From contig NZ_CP107928.1 of assembly GCF_036030735.1 (NCBI RefSeq), positions 868,001-932,000 of the forward strand: a stretch of 64,000 nucleotides of DNA, in the 5' to 3' direction. Both the position numbers and the translations under genes were made by a program. The notes under the pieces were generated by a model. That model was not told the origin of the DNA. It made no database searches and saw only the letters and a program-made list of their open reading frames with translations. Of this stretch, positions 40,177 to 49,459 are shown in pieces (positions within the stretch are counted from its first letter, which is position 1; every line of letters starts with the position of its first letter). The DNA comes from Streptomyces sp. NBC_00425 (GTDB taxonomy: Bacteria > Actinomycetota > Actinomycetes > Streptomycetales > Streptomycetaceae).

Positions 40177-41736
40177 TCAGGCGTAGGTCTCGAACTCCGC
40201 CACCTTCGGTGTGGCGCTCGAGCCCGTGATCTCGAAGGTGACCTTCTTCAGGGAGGTGGAGGCGAAGGAGATCGCGCCCGCACCGCTGCCCGAGGTCAGC
40301 ACCGCCCCGGTGTCGCCGTTGAGCACCCGCCAGGAACCGATGTCGCCGGTGGCTCCGGCGGCTTCCCGAAGGGTGACCTTGGAGATGGCGGTCGCCGAGC
40401 CCCACTTGATCGAGATGGATCCGGTCGAGCCGGACGGCGACCAGTAGGTGCCCGTGTCGCCGTCCCGGACGTTGCCGTAGCTGGTGCCGGACGCCTTGCT
40501 GGAGCCATCGGCGGAGGCAGCGGCAGCGAGGCTCAGGTTGACGCCAGCGGGCGTGGACGTCGCGGTGGGCGTGGACGTCGGCGTGGGGTTGGCGGTGGCG
40601 GTCGCGGTCGCGGTCGCGGTGGGCGTCGTCGCGACGCAGTTGCCGTCCGACACCTTGAGGCCGGTGTTGGCGCCCGCCGTCGCCGTCACGATCGACGGCA
40701 CGCAGGACGCGGCGTCGAGACTGTAGGCGTACGGGATGCTGACGGTCGTGTTCGACGTCGGGTTCGGCCCTGCGGGGTTGTTCTCCTCGCCCGGCTGCGT
40801 CCAGGTCACGTTGTCGAAGACGTTCCCGCTGACCTGCCAGTAGCCCGGCAGGTCGGTGTAGAAGGTGCCGAGGACGTCCTTGGAGTTCTTGAAGTAGTTG
40901 TTGTCGACCTTGGCCTTGCCGCCGGCCCGTGGGTTGATGCCCGATTCGTTCAGGCCGACGTAGTAGTTGTTGTAGATGTGCGCGGTCGCGCCACGCAGCA
41001 GGGGCGTTCGGGAGTCGATGTTCTCGTACCGGTTGTGATGGAAGGTGACCGGGCCGTTTCCCAGGTCGTCGTCACTGGAGCCGACGAGGCCGCCGCGGCC
41101 TGAGTTGCGCAGGACGCTGTAGGACAGGGTCACGTAACGAGTGCCGGCCTTCATGTCGAACAGAGCGTCGTAGCCCGCCGATTCACCTCCGGAGGCGGTC
41201 AGCGTGGCGTGGTCGACCCAGACGTTGTGCACGTCGCTCTCCATGCCGATGGCATCGCCGCCGTTGGAGGTGGGCGAGCCGGACTTCTTCACGTTCTGGA
41301 CGGTCACGTTCTGCACGACGATGTTGCTCGCCTGACGGAGGTGGATGCCGATCTGGTCGAACACGGCCCCGCCGCCGACGCCGACGAGGGTGACGTTGCT
41401 GACGCCTTTCAACTCGATCACTCCGGCGGCGGTGTTGCAGCTGCCGCCCGACACCTTCGCCGTGTTGCCCACGGTGACGGTCCCCTCGACCTGGATGACG
41501 ATCGGGGTGCTGCTGCTGGCCCGGCCGCACAGGGCCTGGTGGATCTGGGTGCCGGTGGTGGCCCTGACCGTCGTCCCCCCGGCACCGCCGGTGGTGCCGC
41601 CGTTCTGGGTGGCGAACCCGGTCGCGCCGGCGCCGGCCGCCGACGCGGTGGGCATCGACAGGACCATCCCTGTCGCCGCCGCCAGGGCCAGCGTGCCGAG
41701 TGCCGCGGAGAGTCGCAGAGCGACTGGCTTTCTCAT
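40177..41736 (-). CDS. secreted pectate lyase (PL1 type) with C-terminal binding domain
   Basis: A 519-residue exported enzyme. A signal peptide is visible (LSAALGTLALAAATG to SASAAG-like AXA region ASAAGAG). The catalytic part (about 60-370) is a right-handed beta-helix: WVDHATL, KAGTRYVTLSYSVLRNSGRG, GNGPVTFHHNRYENIDSRTP and YNNYYVG are typical of PL1. A Thr/Ala/Pro linker of TATATATA type follows, then a C-terminal domain (about 400-519) resembling F5/8-type carbohydrate-binding modules. It cleaves pectate by beta-elimination outside the cell. An ATG 21 bases earlier is possible; this one has GAGG upstream. Confidence 0.92.
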   Translation of the reverse strand: MRKPVALRLSAALGTLALAAATGMVLSMPTASAAGAGATGFATQNGGTTGGAGGTTVRATTGTQIHQALCGRASSSTPIVIQVEGTVTVGNTAKVSGGSCNTAAGVIELKGVSNVTLVGVGGGAVFDQIGIHLRQASNIVVQNVTVQNVKKSGSPTSNGGDAIGMESDVHNVWVDHATLTASGGESAGYDALFDMKAGTRYVTLSYSVLRNSGRGGLVGSSDDDLGNGPVTFHHNRYENIDSRTPLLRGATAHIYNNYYVGLNESGINPRAGGKAKVDNNYFKNSKDVLGTFYTDLPGYWQVSGNVFDNVTWTQPGEENNPAGPNPTSNTTVSIPYAYSLDAASCVPSIVTATAGANTGLKVSDGNCVATTPTATATATATANPTPTSTPTATSTPAGVNLSLAAAASADGSSKASGTSYGNVRDGDTGTYWSPSGSTGSISIKWGSATAISKVTLREAAGATGDIGSWRVLNGDTGAVLTSGSGAGAISFASTSLKKVTFEITGSSATPKVAEFETYA

Positions 41737-42106
41737 TCTCGCCTCGTCTTTCGTCATCGGGGGCCGGTGGTGACGCACGCGTCCGCGCCCGGCGCCGCGG
41801 GCCGTAGGGATCACGGTCGTTCTGTCGTGTGCATGCCATGTTGGCGACGGCAGACCCCTTCGAGCCCGGTGCTCGGTGCGGGACTCGCGTCCGCCCCACA
41901 CGGAGAAAGGGGCGGGGCTCCGGAGTACGGCTGGGAGTACTGCCCGGAGCGCAGACCGAGCCCGGAGTGCACCCCTGAGTTCCGGCGCGGTGGCATCTCG
42001 GTGCGGTCGGCCGGGGTTGAGCCCCGCGCCGGATCGATTGCGGCGCGCGGGCGTGCCCCACGGCCGATACCGCGGGCCGCTCGCCCGACACGGTCAGTGG
42101 CTTCGG

Positions 42107-42118
42107 GAAAGCGCTTTC
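42107..42118. promoter_or_regulatory. GAAAGCGCTTTC palindrome, candidate LacI-family operator
   Basis: A perfect 12-bp palindrome of the AAGCGCTT type recognised by many LacI-family sugar regulators, about 370 bases before the pectate lyase ATG. Control of pectin breakdown is a reasonable guess; the distance is large and no LacI gene is in the window. Confidence 0.4.
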
Positions 42119-42208
42119 TCCTCCGGGAGGATAGGGCGACCGCCTGCGGGTGACAAGTATGTGAACGATGATCGGGCGAGAGGAAATCGCCGCCACCCTC
42201 AATCCCGC

Positions 42209-42236
42209 TCACTCCCTTGCAATCCCAAGGGAGTGA
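42209..42236. terminator. 11-bp perfect stem-loop in the intergenic region
   Basis: TCACTCCCTTG (42209-42219) and CAAGGGAGTGA (42226-42236) are exact complements with a six-base loop. It lies 230 bases past the stop of the minus-strand RTX-type gene, so it may terminate that transcript; an operator is also possible. Confidence 0.45.
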
Positions 42237-42273
42237 ACGGGATCTTCGACAGCTCGCCCGCCCTGGAATCCTT

Positions 42274-42291
42274 ATGAGTGTTCACACTCAT
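42274..42291. repeat. short inverted repeat ATGAGTG/CACTCAT
   Basis: Seven-base arms (42274-42280 and 42285-42291) with a four-base loop TTCA. It shares the GAGTG core with the stem-loop 40 bases away. Function unknown. Confidence 0.4.
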
Positions 42292-42465
42292 GACCGGCGT
42301 CTGTCGATCTGCGAGGTGCTGAGCCGTACATACCGCTCCGCGGCGGCGGCTGCCGCCGACCGGCTCCGCTCACGCTCTGGGCATCCCTGGCCTTCAGCGT
42401 GGGCCCCGGGCAGAGCACGGGCTCCGCACGGTGTGCGGGGCCCGTGTCGCGGGGTGTGGTGCGGG

Positions 42466-44502
42466 TCAGGGGCAGCTCAGGCGTGTGTCGCCGGGGTCCG
42501 TGGTGCAGGTGTCCGTCTGGGGGCCGCCGTTGGCGGTGTCGTTGCCGGACACGTTGTCGACGGTGTTCAGGTTGTCGGTGCCGGAGTTGCCGATGAGGTT
42601 GTCGTTGCCGGGGCCTGCGGTGAGGGTGTCGTTGCCGAAGCCGCCGTCGAGGCGGTCATTGCCGTACCCGCCGTGGACGGTGTCGTCGCCGCTGCCCGCG
42701 TCGACGGTGTCGTCGCCGCCGAGGGCGCAGATCACGTCGTTGCCGAAGGTGCCGGTGATGGTGTCGTTTCCGCTGGTGCCGATGCGGGTGCAGCCGCGCG
42801 CGTTGTTGACCGTGGTGGTCGCCGTGGCGGCGTTGTTGCCGGTGCTCGGGTCGGTCTGGGAGGCGCCGACCGTGGCCCGGTCGGTGAGGATGCCGGTGGC
42901 CCGTGGCTCGGCGGCGACCGTCACCGTGGCAGCGGCGCCGGGGGCGAGGGTGCCGAGGGAGCAGTTCGCGGTGGTGGCGGTGGTGGTGCAGGCGCCTGAA
43001 GCGGTGGTGGCCGAGACGACCGAGGCGGCGACGCCGCTGAGCGTGTCGGACAGGGAGACGCCGGTGGCGGAGACAGTGGTGCTGTTGTTGGTCACCCGCA
43101 CCGTGTAGGTGGCCCGGTCACCGATGCTGACCGTAGTGGGACCGGACTTCGTCACCGACAGGTCCACGCCGGCCGGTGGCGGCGGGGAGCCGCCGCCCTC
43201 GAAGCGGGCCAGGGCGAAGTCGTTGTCCGGTCCGCCCCCGCCGGCGGCGACGATCTTGCCGTCCGTCTGCAGGGCTACCCCATGGGCGGAGTCGTTGCCG
43301 CCGAAGTCCGCGGTGGCCAGGCCGCCCACGCCGAAGCCGGTGTCCTGGCTGCCGTCGGGGTTGTAGCGCAGGACGGACAGATCGCCGCCGGGTCCGTTGC
43401 TCCCGGCGACGACGATCCGCCCGTCGCTCGGCTGCAGCCTGACGTCCGCTGCTCCGCCGCCGGGAGTGATCACCCTGCCGTTGCCGCCGAAGCTCGTGTC
43501 CAGGGCTCCGTTGGGGAGATAGCGGGCCAGGGCGTACCTGGTGCCGCTGGCACCGGCGGCGACGATCTTCCCGTCGGGCTGGAGCGCGAGTCCTTCCACG
43601 GACTCGTAGTCGCCGAAGTCCGTGCGGACGATGCCGTCGCCGTCGAAACCCGTGTCCACGCTGCCGTCCGCGTTGAAGCGCATCAGCGCGAAGTCGAACC
43701 TGGTCGAGCCGACCTGTCCGCCGACGACGATCTTGCCGTCGGGCTGCAGCACCAGGGCTCGGCCGTCGCCGCCCTCCTGGGGAACGGGGCCCGCCGGGTT
43801 GGCGGTCACCGTGCCGTCGCCGCCGAACGTGGTGTCCGGGGTGCCGTTGCCCGTGAGGCGGAGCACCGCCATGTGTCCGCCGGTATAGCCCGCCGCGACG
43901 ATCCTGCCTGCCGGGTCGACGGCCACGTCGAGGGCCTCGGTCGGGCCGTCGAAGTCGGCGAAGACCCGGCCGTCGCCGCTGAAGGAGTCGTCCAGGGTCC
44001 CGTCCGGGTTGTAGCGGGCCACCACGAACCAGCAGCAGTCCTCGTAGTCCCGCCAGCTGCTGCCCGCCACGACGATCTTGCCGTCGGCCTGCAGCGCCAC
44101 GGCGTGCGCCTCGCTCCACTGGAGGCTCGGGCCCATGTTGTTGATGGCGGTCGTCACCGTGCCGTCACCGCCGAAGCCGGTGTCCGGGGTGCCGTCGGGG
44201 TTGTGGCGGGTCAGCGCGAAGCGGCTCTCCACAGACGCTTCATCGACGGAGGCGCCGACGGAGACGATCTTCCCGTCGGGCTGTACCGCCACGTCGTCGG
44301 CACGATCGTCGTCGGCGATGCCGGTCAGTACCCTGCCGTCACCGCTGAAGGTGACGTCCAGGCCGCCCGGGGCCGCGGCCGCGGTGCCGGGAAGAGTCAG
44401 GACCAGTGCCAGGACGGTCGCCACGACCGTCCCAGCCCGGACCGGAAAAGACCGGCGGACACCGTGTCGCTGTCGCGCCTGTCGTACATGTGGTGTGAAC
44501 AT
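42466..44502 (-). CDS. secreted delta-60 repeat / DUF11 / RTX-like calcium-binding protein
   Basis: A 678-residue exported protein. The signal peptide core is TVVATVLALVLTLPGTAAAA. Residues about 48-410 hold some seven delta-60 repeats (pattern FxxxRxNPDGxxDxxFGGxG plus QPDGKIVVAG), expected to fold as a beta-propeller. A DUF11-type beta-sandwich (VTKSGPTTVSIGDRATYTVR) follows at about 420-540. The end (about 555-650) carries RTX-like nonapeptides (GGDDTVDAG, GNDRLDGGFGNDTL) that bind calcium. GGAAGG precedes the ATG. No enzymatic domain is seen; an extracellular adhesive or structural role is plausible. Confidence 0.88.
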   Translation of the reverse strand: MFTPHVRQARQRHGVRRSFPVRAGTVVATVLALVLTLPGTAAAAPGGLDVTFSGDGRVLTGIADDDRADDVAVQPDGKIVSVGASVDEASVESRFALTRHNPDGTPDTGFGGDGTVTTAINNMGPSLQWSEAHAVALQADGKIVVAGSSWRDYEDCCWFVVARYNPDGTLDDSFSGDGRVFADFDGPTEALDVAVDPAGRIVAAGYTGGHMAVLRLTGNGTPDTTFGGDGTVTANPAGPVPQEGGDGRALVLQPDGKIVVGGQVGSTRFDFALMRFNADGSVDTGFDGDGIVRTDFGDYESVEGLALQPDGKIVAAGASGTRYALARYLPNGALDTSFGGNGRVITPGGGAADVRLQPSDGRIVVAGSNGPGGDLSVLRYNPDGSQDTGFGVGGLATADFGGNDSAHGVALQTDGKIVAAGGGGPDNDFALARFEGGGSPPPPAGVDLSVTKSGPTTVSIGDRATYTVRVTNNSTTVSATGVSLSDTLSGVAASVVSATTASGACTTTATTANCSLGTLAPGAAATVTVAAEPRATGILTDRATVGASQTDPSTGNNAATATTTVNNARGCTRIGTSGNDTITGTFGNDVICALGGDDTVDAGSGDDTVHGGYGNDRLDGGFGNDTLTAGPGNDNLIGNSGTDNLNTVDNVSGNDTANGGPQTDTCTTDPGDTRLSCP

Positions 44503-44720
44503 GCGCGACAGCCTTCCGCCGCCCGCACTCGGCGACGGCCACCACGAGCGGCGTTGCACTCACCGGACGCACGAATCCATCCGAGCGGGTGAGCACGCCC
44601 GGGACGGCTGCGCGGACCGCCCCGCTCCCCTCTGGAGGTGTGCCGAGTCACCGCTGACTTCGCCCGGGCGGCGAGGGGGCGGTCGTCGGCGATCCGCGTG
44701 CCCCGGGGCCGGGCATGCAC

Positions 44721-44754
44721 GCAGGCGCCGCCCGCTGTCACGGGCGGCGCCTGC
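44721..44754 (-). terminator. strong terminator stem-loop after glpK
   Basis: GCAGGCGCCGCCCG (44721-44734) and its exact complement (44741-44754) form a 14-bp stem with a six-base loop, beginning 11 bases after the glycerol kinase stop on the minus strand. No U-run is needed for such GC-rich hairpins in actinobacteria. Confidence 0.75.
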
Positions 44755-44764
44755 TCTCGTCGGG

Positions 44765-46282
44765 CTACTCGACCTTGGCCCAGTCGAGCGTGCGCTCCAC
44801 CGCCTTCTTCCAGCCCGCGTACCCTTCCGCGCGCTGGTCTTCGGACCACTGGGGCTCCCAGCGCTTGGACTCCTGCCAGTGGGTGCGCAGCTCGTCGGTG
44901 TCGCGCCAGAATCCGGTGGCCAGGCCCGCCGCGTAGGCCGCGCCGAGCGCGGTGGTCTCGGCGACGACCGGACGGCTGACCGGCACCCCTAGGACGTCGG
45001 CCTGGATCTGCATGCACAGGTCGTTGGCCGTGACCCCGCCGTCCACCTTCAGCACGTCCAGATGGACTCCGGAATCCTGCTCCATGGCCTCGACGACGTC
45101 GCGGCTCTGATAGCAGATGGACTCCAGGGTCGCCCGGGCCAGGTGGCCGTTGTCGTTGTAGCGGGCCAGACCGACGATCGCGCCGCGTGCGTCGGAGCGC
45201 CAGTACGGCGCGAACAGGCCGGAGAAGGCGGGAACGAAGTACATGCCGCCGTTGTCCTCGACGGAGCGAGCCAGCGCCTCGCTCTCCGCCGCGTCCTTGA
45301 TGATCTTCATCTGGTCGCGCAGCCACTGCACCGCCGACCCGGTGACGGCGATGGAGCCCTCCAGGGCGTAGATCGCCGGGCTGTCGCCGAACTGGTACGC
45401 CACGGTCGTGAGCAGACCGTGCTGCGAACGGACCAGCTCGGTACCGGTGTTGAGGACCAGGAAGTTGCCCGTGCCGTAGGTGTTCTTGGCTTCGCCCGGC
45501 GCGTAGCAGACCTGTCCCACGGTGGCCGCCTGCTGGTCGCCCAGCACTCCGGCGATGGGGATGGCGGCGCGAAGCGGCCGGGAGGTGCGGGTCACCCCGT
45601 ACGCCTCGCGGTGGGAGGACGGGTTGATGGTGGGCAGCATCTGGCGGGGGACGCCGAAGAAGCCCAGCAGCTCGTCGTCCCAGTCGAGGGTCTCCAGGTC
45701 CATCAGCATGGTGCGGCTGGCGTTGGTCACGTCGGTCGCGTGGACACCGCCGTCGGGGCCGCCGGTGAGGTTCCACAGGACCCAGGCGTCGGTGTTGCCG
45801 AAGAGGGCGTGGCCCGCCTCCGCCGCCTCGCGGACGCCGTCGACGTTCTCCAGAATCCACTGGATCTTGCCGCCGGAGAAGTAGGTCGCCGGCGGCAGCC
45901 CCGCCTTGCGGCGAATGACGTCGCCCTTGCCGGAGCGTTCCAGGGCAGCCGCGATGGAGTCGGTGCGGGTGTCCTGCCACACGATGGCGTTGTAGTAGGG
46001 ACGCCCGTTGCGCGGGTCCCACACCACTGTGGTCTCACGCTGGTTGGTGATGCCGATCGCGGCCAGGTCCTCGGGTGAGAGGTTGCCGTGCCGCAGAGCG
46101 TTCTGGATCACGGAGTTGGTGCGCTCCCAGATCTCCACCGGGTCGTGTTCGACCCACCCCGAGCGCGGAAGGATCTGGGCGTGCTCCAGCTGGTGCTTCG
46201 CCACCTCGTTGCCGGAGTGGTCGAAGATCATGAAACGGGTGCTGGTGGTGCCTTGGTCCACCGCGCCCACGAAGTCAGCCAT
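44765..46282 (-). CDS. glpK: glycerol kinase
   Basis: A 505-residue FGGY-family kinase that phosphorylates glycerol to sn-glycerol 3-phosphate. Diagnostic stretches are [16 protein letters not shown] (ATP loop), [26 protein letters not shown], and [20 protein letters not shown] and [22 protein letters not shown] segments. Length is standard. It is the second gene of a glpF-glpK operon, 24 bases after glpF, and ends in a strong stem-loop. Confidence 0.96.
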   Translation of the reverse strand: MADFVGAVDQGTTSTRFMIFDHSGNEVAKHQLEHAQILPRSGWVEHDPVEIWERTNSVIQNALRHGNLSPEDLAAIGITNQRETTVVWDPRNGRPYYNAIVWQDTRTDSIAAALERSGKGDVIRRKAGLPPATYFSGGKIQWILENVDGVREAAEAGHALFGNTDAWVLWNLTGGPDGGVHATDVTNASRTMLMDLETLDWDDELLGFFGVPRQMLPTINPSSHREAYGVTRTSRPLRAAIPIAGVLGDQQAATVGQVCYAPGEAKNTYGTGNFLVLNTGTELVRSQHGLLTTVAYQFGDSPAIYALEGSIAVTGSAVQWLRDQMKIIKDAAESEALARSVEDNGGMYFVPAFSGLFAPYWRSDARGAIVGLARYNDNGHLARATLESICYQSRDVVEAMEQDSGVHLDVLKVDGGVTANDLCMQIQADVLGVPVSRPVVAETTALGAAYAAGLATGFWRDTDELRTHWQESKRWEPQWSEDQRAEGYAGWKKAVERTLDWAKVE

Positions 46283-46306
46283 GAGTTGCCGCCTCTGCTG
46301 TGGGGG

Positions 46307-47152
46307 TCATTCCTCGGGGGCCGGAACACGGCCGGGAGGCTCCGGCTCCGCCGTCGGCAGGAACCGGCCGACGAAGGTCTTGTAGATCCCGGCGCCGAGC
46401 AGGCCGCCGATCAGGGGGCCGACGATCGGCACCCAGAAGTAGAGGTTCCCGTACTGATCTCGCCATGCTGTGCCGTAGCCCGTGAAGAAGCTGGCCAGTC
46501 TGGGTCCGAAGTCACGTGCCGGGTTGATCGCGTACCCCGCGTTGGTGCCCCACGCCATGCCGATGGCCACGACGATCAGACCGACGATGAACGGGGCCAG
46601 GTTGGCGCCAGGAGGCGTGTTCAGCAGGTCCGTGACGGCGAGGATCAGCAGGAGCAGGATGGCAGTGCCGATGATCTGGTCGCGGAACGCGCCCCACTCG
46701 TGGACCGGCAGGTTGGGATTGCCGTTGGCGGGGAGCGTGGAGAACACGCCCTGCGTCTTGATGGTGTGTCCCGGGTCGGCCTTCGCCAGTGCCTCGGTGT
46801 AGTTCCACCGCACGATGAGGGCCGCCACGAAGGCGCCGGCGGTCTGTGCCACCGCGTACGGCGCGACCTTGCGCCACGGGAAGCCCTTGAACGTGGCCAG
46901 GGCGACCGTCACCGCGGGATTGAGGTGGGCGCCGCTCAGTCGCGCCGCGACGTAGACGCCCAGGGTGACGCCGAGGCCCCAGGCCCAGGCGATGCTGTCG
47001 TGGTTTCCGAGTCCTCCCGGCGGCGTCGTGAGCGCTCCGCCGGCGACCACCTGGGCCACCACGCCACAGCCGAAGAGGATGAGAATCATGGTGCCGACGA
47101 ACTCGGCCGACAGTTCGCCGACCAATCCGTGCATTTTCAATCGCTCAGCCAT
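46307..47152 (-). CDS. glpF: glycerol facilitator (aquaglyceroporin)
   Basis: A 281-residue MIP-family channel with six membrane segments and both NPA boxes: SGAHLNPAVTV and GYAINPARDFGPR. The Asp after the second NPAR is typical of glycerol-conducting members. It imports glycerol for the kinase encoded just downstream. The start at MAERLKMHG was preferred to a more distal Met because the extra residues are not channel-like. The usual IclR-type glycerol regulator gene is not in the neighbouring positions. Confidence 0.95.
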   Translation of the reverse strand: MAERLKMHGLVGELSAEFVGTMILILFGCGVVAQVVAGGALTTPPGGLGNHDSIAWAWGLGVTLGVYVAARLSGAHLNPAVTVALATFKGFPWRKVAPYAVAQTAGAFVAALIVRWNYTEALAKADPGHTIKTQGVFSTLPANGNPNLPVHEWGAFRDQIIGTAILLLLILAVTDLLNTPPGANLAPFIVGLIVVAIGMAWGTNAGYAINPARDFGPRLASFFTGYGTAWRDQYGNLYFWVPIVGPLIGGLLGAGIYKTFVGRFLPTAEPEPPGRVPAPEE

Positions 47153-47466
47153 GGAAGCCCGCTTCCCGCCGGCTAGGAGCCGGCACGTCGACTGCTCGAG
47201 CTCTCCCGCACAACAGCATAGGGCGATCATGGACTAAACGCACAAAACGATTCGGAACGGAATCAGGAACAGGGCTGCGGCGCCCCCAGCGTCCCCGGCG
47301 TCCTGGCCATCTTGGGCGTCCGGAGCATGCGGGGCGTCCCGGACATGCAGGGCCCCTGACCGAGTGCTGCAATGGCTGGAAGAGCACCGTCCCTCGGACC
47401 CGAGCGCGGGCGACCGACACCGCAGCGGGACACGGCCGGGGCCGGATCCACCGCTGAGGAGTGGCC
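47153..47466. other. divergent intergenic region glpF / DUF6325 gene
   Basis: A 314-base gene-free region holding the glpF promoter and an 18-bp tandem repeat (47284-47355). On the minus strand TTGTGC and TATGCT, 19 bases apart, are a weak glpF promoter candidate. Confidence 0.4.
47284..47355. repeat. four imperfect 18-bp tandem repeats
   Basis: Four consecutive 18-base units (starts 47284, 47302, 47320, 47338), most ending GGGCGT or GGCGT and sharing CC(T/G/C)GGxCATxxxGGGC in the last three. It lies 112 bases before the DUF6325 gene. It may be a slipped-strand expansion or a set of protein-binding sites. Confidence 0.5.
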
Positions 47467-47931
47467 ATGCAACAGGACGTCGCGGACATGGGGCCCGTCG
47501 ACTATCTGATCGTCGAGTTCCCCGGAAGCCGCATGACGGGCGAGGGCATGCCCCTGCTCGTCGAGCTGGTCGAGGACGGCGTCATCCGCATCCTCGACCT
47601 CGTCTTCATCCAGAAGGGCACCGACGGATCGGTCGCCGCAGTGGAATTCAGGGAGCTCGGCGACAGGGCCGAACTGACGGTGTTCGAGGGAGCCTCCTCC
47701 GGTCTGCTCGACCAGGGCGACCTGGACGAGGCCGGCGCCGCGCTGGAGCCCGGGAACTCCGCGGCCGTCATCGTGTACGAGAACCTCTGGGCCGCTCCGC
47801 TGGCACGTGCGCTACGGCGCGGCGGCGCCGAGATGGTGGCCGGGGGGCGCATCCCCGTGGACGCCCTGCTGGCGTCGCTGGACGCCACCGAGGCGGTGCG
47901 TCCTCCCGGCGGAACCGTCACCGCCCGCTGA
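47467..47931 (+). CDS. DUF6325-family protein
   Basis: A 154-residue soluble protein: MGPVDYLIVEFPGSRMTGEG, VELVEDGVIRILDLVFIQKG, then SAAVIVYENLWAAPLARALRRGG. This matches a family of unknown function (DUF6325, named from memory) that in actinobacteria commonly sits next to small SHOCT proteins, as here. GAGGAG lies five bases before the ATG. Membrane- or stress-associated roles have been suggested by context only. Confidence 0.85.
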   Translation: MQQDVADMGPVDYLIVEFPGSRMTGEGMPLLVELVEDGVIRILDLVFIQKGTDGSVAAVEFRELGDRAELTVFEGASSGLLDQGDLDEAGAALEPGNSAAVIVYENLWAAPLARALRRGGAEMVAGGRIPVDALLASLDATEAVRPPGGTVTAR

Positions 47932-47997
47932 GGCCGCCCGCTGACACCGCCCGCGCCCCCGCGGCGCGTCCTCACGACGAAGCACGGAACTGGGGAG

Positions 47998-48306
47998 ATG
48001 AGTGACATGCCAGGACTTCTTCGCGGTGTGGCCCGCACCGCCGTGATCGCGGGCACGGCCACGGCCGTGTCCAACCGGGTCTCGAGGCGCCAGGCGGGCC
48101 GGTGGGCCGAGCAGGAGAGCGCCGCCCGCCAGGACGTCGACCAGCGGGCCACCGCGCCCGCTCCCGCTCCTGCCCCCGCCGCGCAGTCGCACGCCGACGA
48201 CATGACCGCCAAGATCGACCAGCTCAGGCAGCTCGCCGACCTCAAGGCTCAAGGGGTCCTCACCGAGGAGGAGTTCGCGGCACAGAAGCGTCAGCTCCTC
48301 GGCTGA
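47998..48306 (+). CDS. SHOCT-domain small protein
   Basis: A 102-residue protein ending in a SHOCT motif (IDQLRQLADLKAQGVLTEEEFAAQKRQLLG). The N-terminal part has a weak membrane-like or amphipathic stretch (GVARTAVIAGTATAVS) and an Ala/Pro linker. It follows the DUF6325 gene by 66 bases; the two probably form an operon. A second ATG nine bases inside (MPGLLRG) is an alternative start. Function unknown. Confidence 0.88.
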   Translation: MSDMPGLLRGVARTAVIAGTATAVSNRVSRRQAGRWAEQESAARQDVDQRATAPAPAPAPAAQSHADDMTAKIDQLRQLADLKAQGVLTEEEFAAQKRQLLG

Positions 48307-48569
48307 CCCCGTCGAAAGCCTCCGCGCGCCTTCCAGGACGAGTCGACGGCCACGGGGAAGGGTCTGCGGGCGGGCGGCCTGGTGACACGACTGGGCGGAC
48401 CGAGCCCGGGCACCCGCGTTCCGGTGGGCGAACCTCCTCCCCCGGTCGGCCCAAGACCGCTCCCCGTGTCGCGCCCCCGGGCCACCGCGGTGCTTGGGTG
48501 AATGTCTGACCCCGGGGCCGTGAGGTGAGCCCCGCGAGACCCGGCCGCGCAGTGGAGGAGACAGTCATC

Positions 48570-49409
48570 GTGAGTCCGACCGAGGGTGCGCCCCGTGACG
48601 TGATCCCCGCCCACCTGCTCCAGGGCCAGAAGGCCCTGGTCACCGGCGCGAACTCCGGGATCGGCCTGGCGACCGCGGTCGCACTGGGCCGGGCCGGGGC
48701 CGACGTGGTCGTGAACTACGTGGCCGGCCGGGAAGAGGCCGACAAGGTGGTGGAGAAGATCAGGTCCTTCGGGGTGCGGGCGGCGGCCTGTCAGGCGGAC
48801 GTCTCCGACGAGGACCAGGTCGTCGCCATGATGAACCGGATGGTCGAGGAGTTCGGCACGATCGACATCCTGGTCGCCAACGCCGGGATGCAGCGGGACG
48901 CCGCGTTCACCGAGATGACGCTCGCCCAGTGGCAGAAGGTCCTCGAGGTCAACCTGACCGGGCAGTTCCTGTGCGCGCGGGAGGCGACGAAGGAGTTCCT
49001 GCGCCGCGGAGTCGTCCCCGAGGTGTCGCGTGCCGCCGGCAAGATCATCTGCATGAGCTCCGTGCACCAGGTCATCCCGTGGGCCGGGCACGTCAACTAC
49101 GCCGCCTCCAAAGGCGGTGTGCAGATGATGATGGAGACCCTCGCCCAGGAACTCGCGCCGAAGAAGATCCGGGTGAACGCCGTCGCCCCGGGAGCCGTCA
49201 GGACGCCCATCAACCGCAGCGCCTGGGAGACACCCGAGGCCCGCGAGGACCTTCTGCGGCTGATCCCCTACGACCGCGTCGGCGACCCCGAGGACATCGC
49301 CCACGCCGTCGTGGGCCTCGCCTCCGACCTCATGGACTACGTGGTGGGCACCACGCTCTTCGTGGACGGCGGGATGACCCTCTTCCCCGGCTTCGCCACC
49401 GGCGGCTGA
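48570..49409 (+). CDS. short-chain dehydrogenase/reductase (glucose 1-dehydrogenase-like)
   Basis: A 279-residue SDR enzyme with NAD(P)-binding TGANSGIG, NAG (ANAGMQ), catalytic Ser in CMSSVHQV and Y-x-x-x-K (NYAASKGG), and C-terminal VDGGMTLFPGF, as in glucose-1-dehydrogenase-type proteins. The GTG start has GGAGGAG ten bases upstream. It precedes cydA by 50 bases on the same strand. Substrate not determinable. Confidence 0.92.
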   Translation: MSPTEGAPRDVIPAHLLQGQKALVTGANSGIGLATAVALGRAGADVVVNYVAGREEADKVVEKIRSFGVRAAACQADVSDEDQVVAMMNRMVEEFGTIDILVANAGMQRDAAFTEMTLAQWQKVLEVNLTGQFLCAREATKEFLRRGVVPEVSRAAGKIICMSSVHQVIPWAGHVNYAASKGGVQMMMETLAQELAPKKIRVNAVAPGAVRTPINRSAWETPEAREDLLRLIPYDRVGDPEDIAHAVVGLASDLMDYVVGTTLFVDGGMTLFPGFATGG

Positions 49410-49459
49410 CACCCGGCCGACACCACCCCCGCGCGCGCGACGCCTCCGAACGGAATCCG

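Larger units (their letters stand above)
41737..42465. other. gene-free region between pectate lyase and RTX-type genes
   Basis: A 729-base stretch with no convincing gene. It contains a GAAAGCGCTTTC palindrome, an 11-bp perfect stem-loop at 42209-42236 and a 7-bp one at 42274-42291, listed separately. The long leader of the pectate lyase gene probably lies here. Confidence 0.55.

Noticed and set aside
40577..40640. Short GCGGTC-type repeat as a possible CRISPR or regulatory repeat
   Set aside because: It lies in frame within the pectate lyase gene and encodes the Thr/Ala linker between its two domains.
41811..42277. Short open frames upstream of the pectate lyase gene
   Set aside because: They overlap each other on both strands, are rich in Arg and Pro and contain the regulatory palindromes; no start has a good ribosome site.
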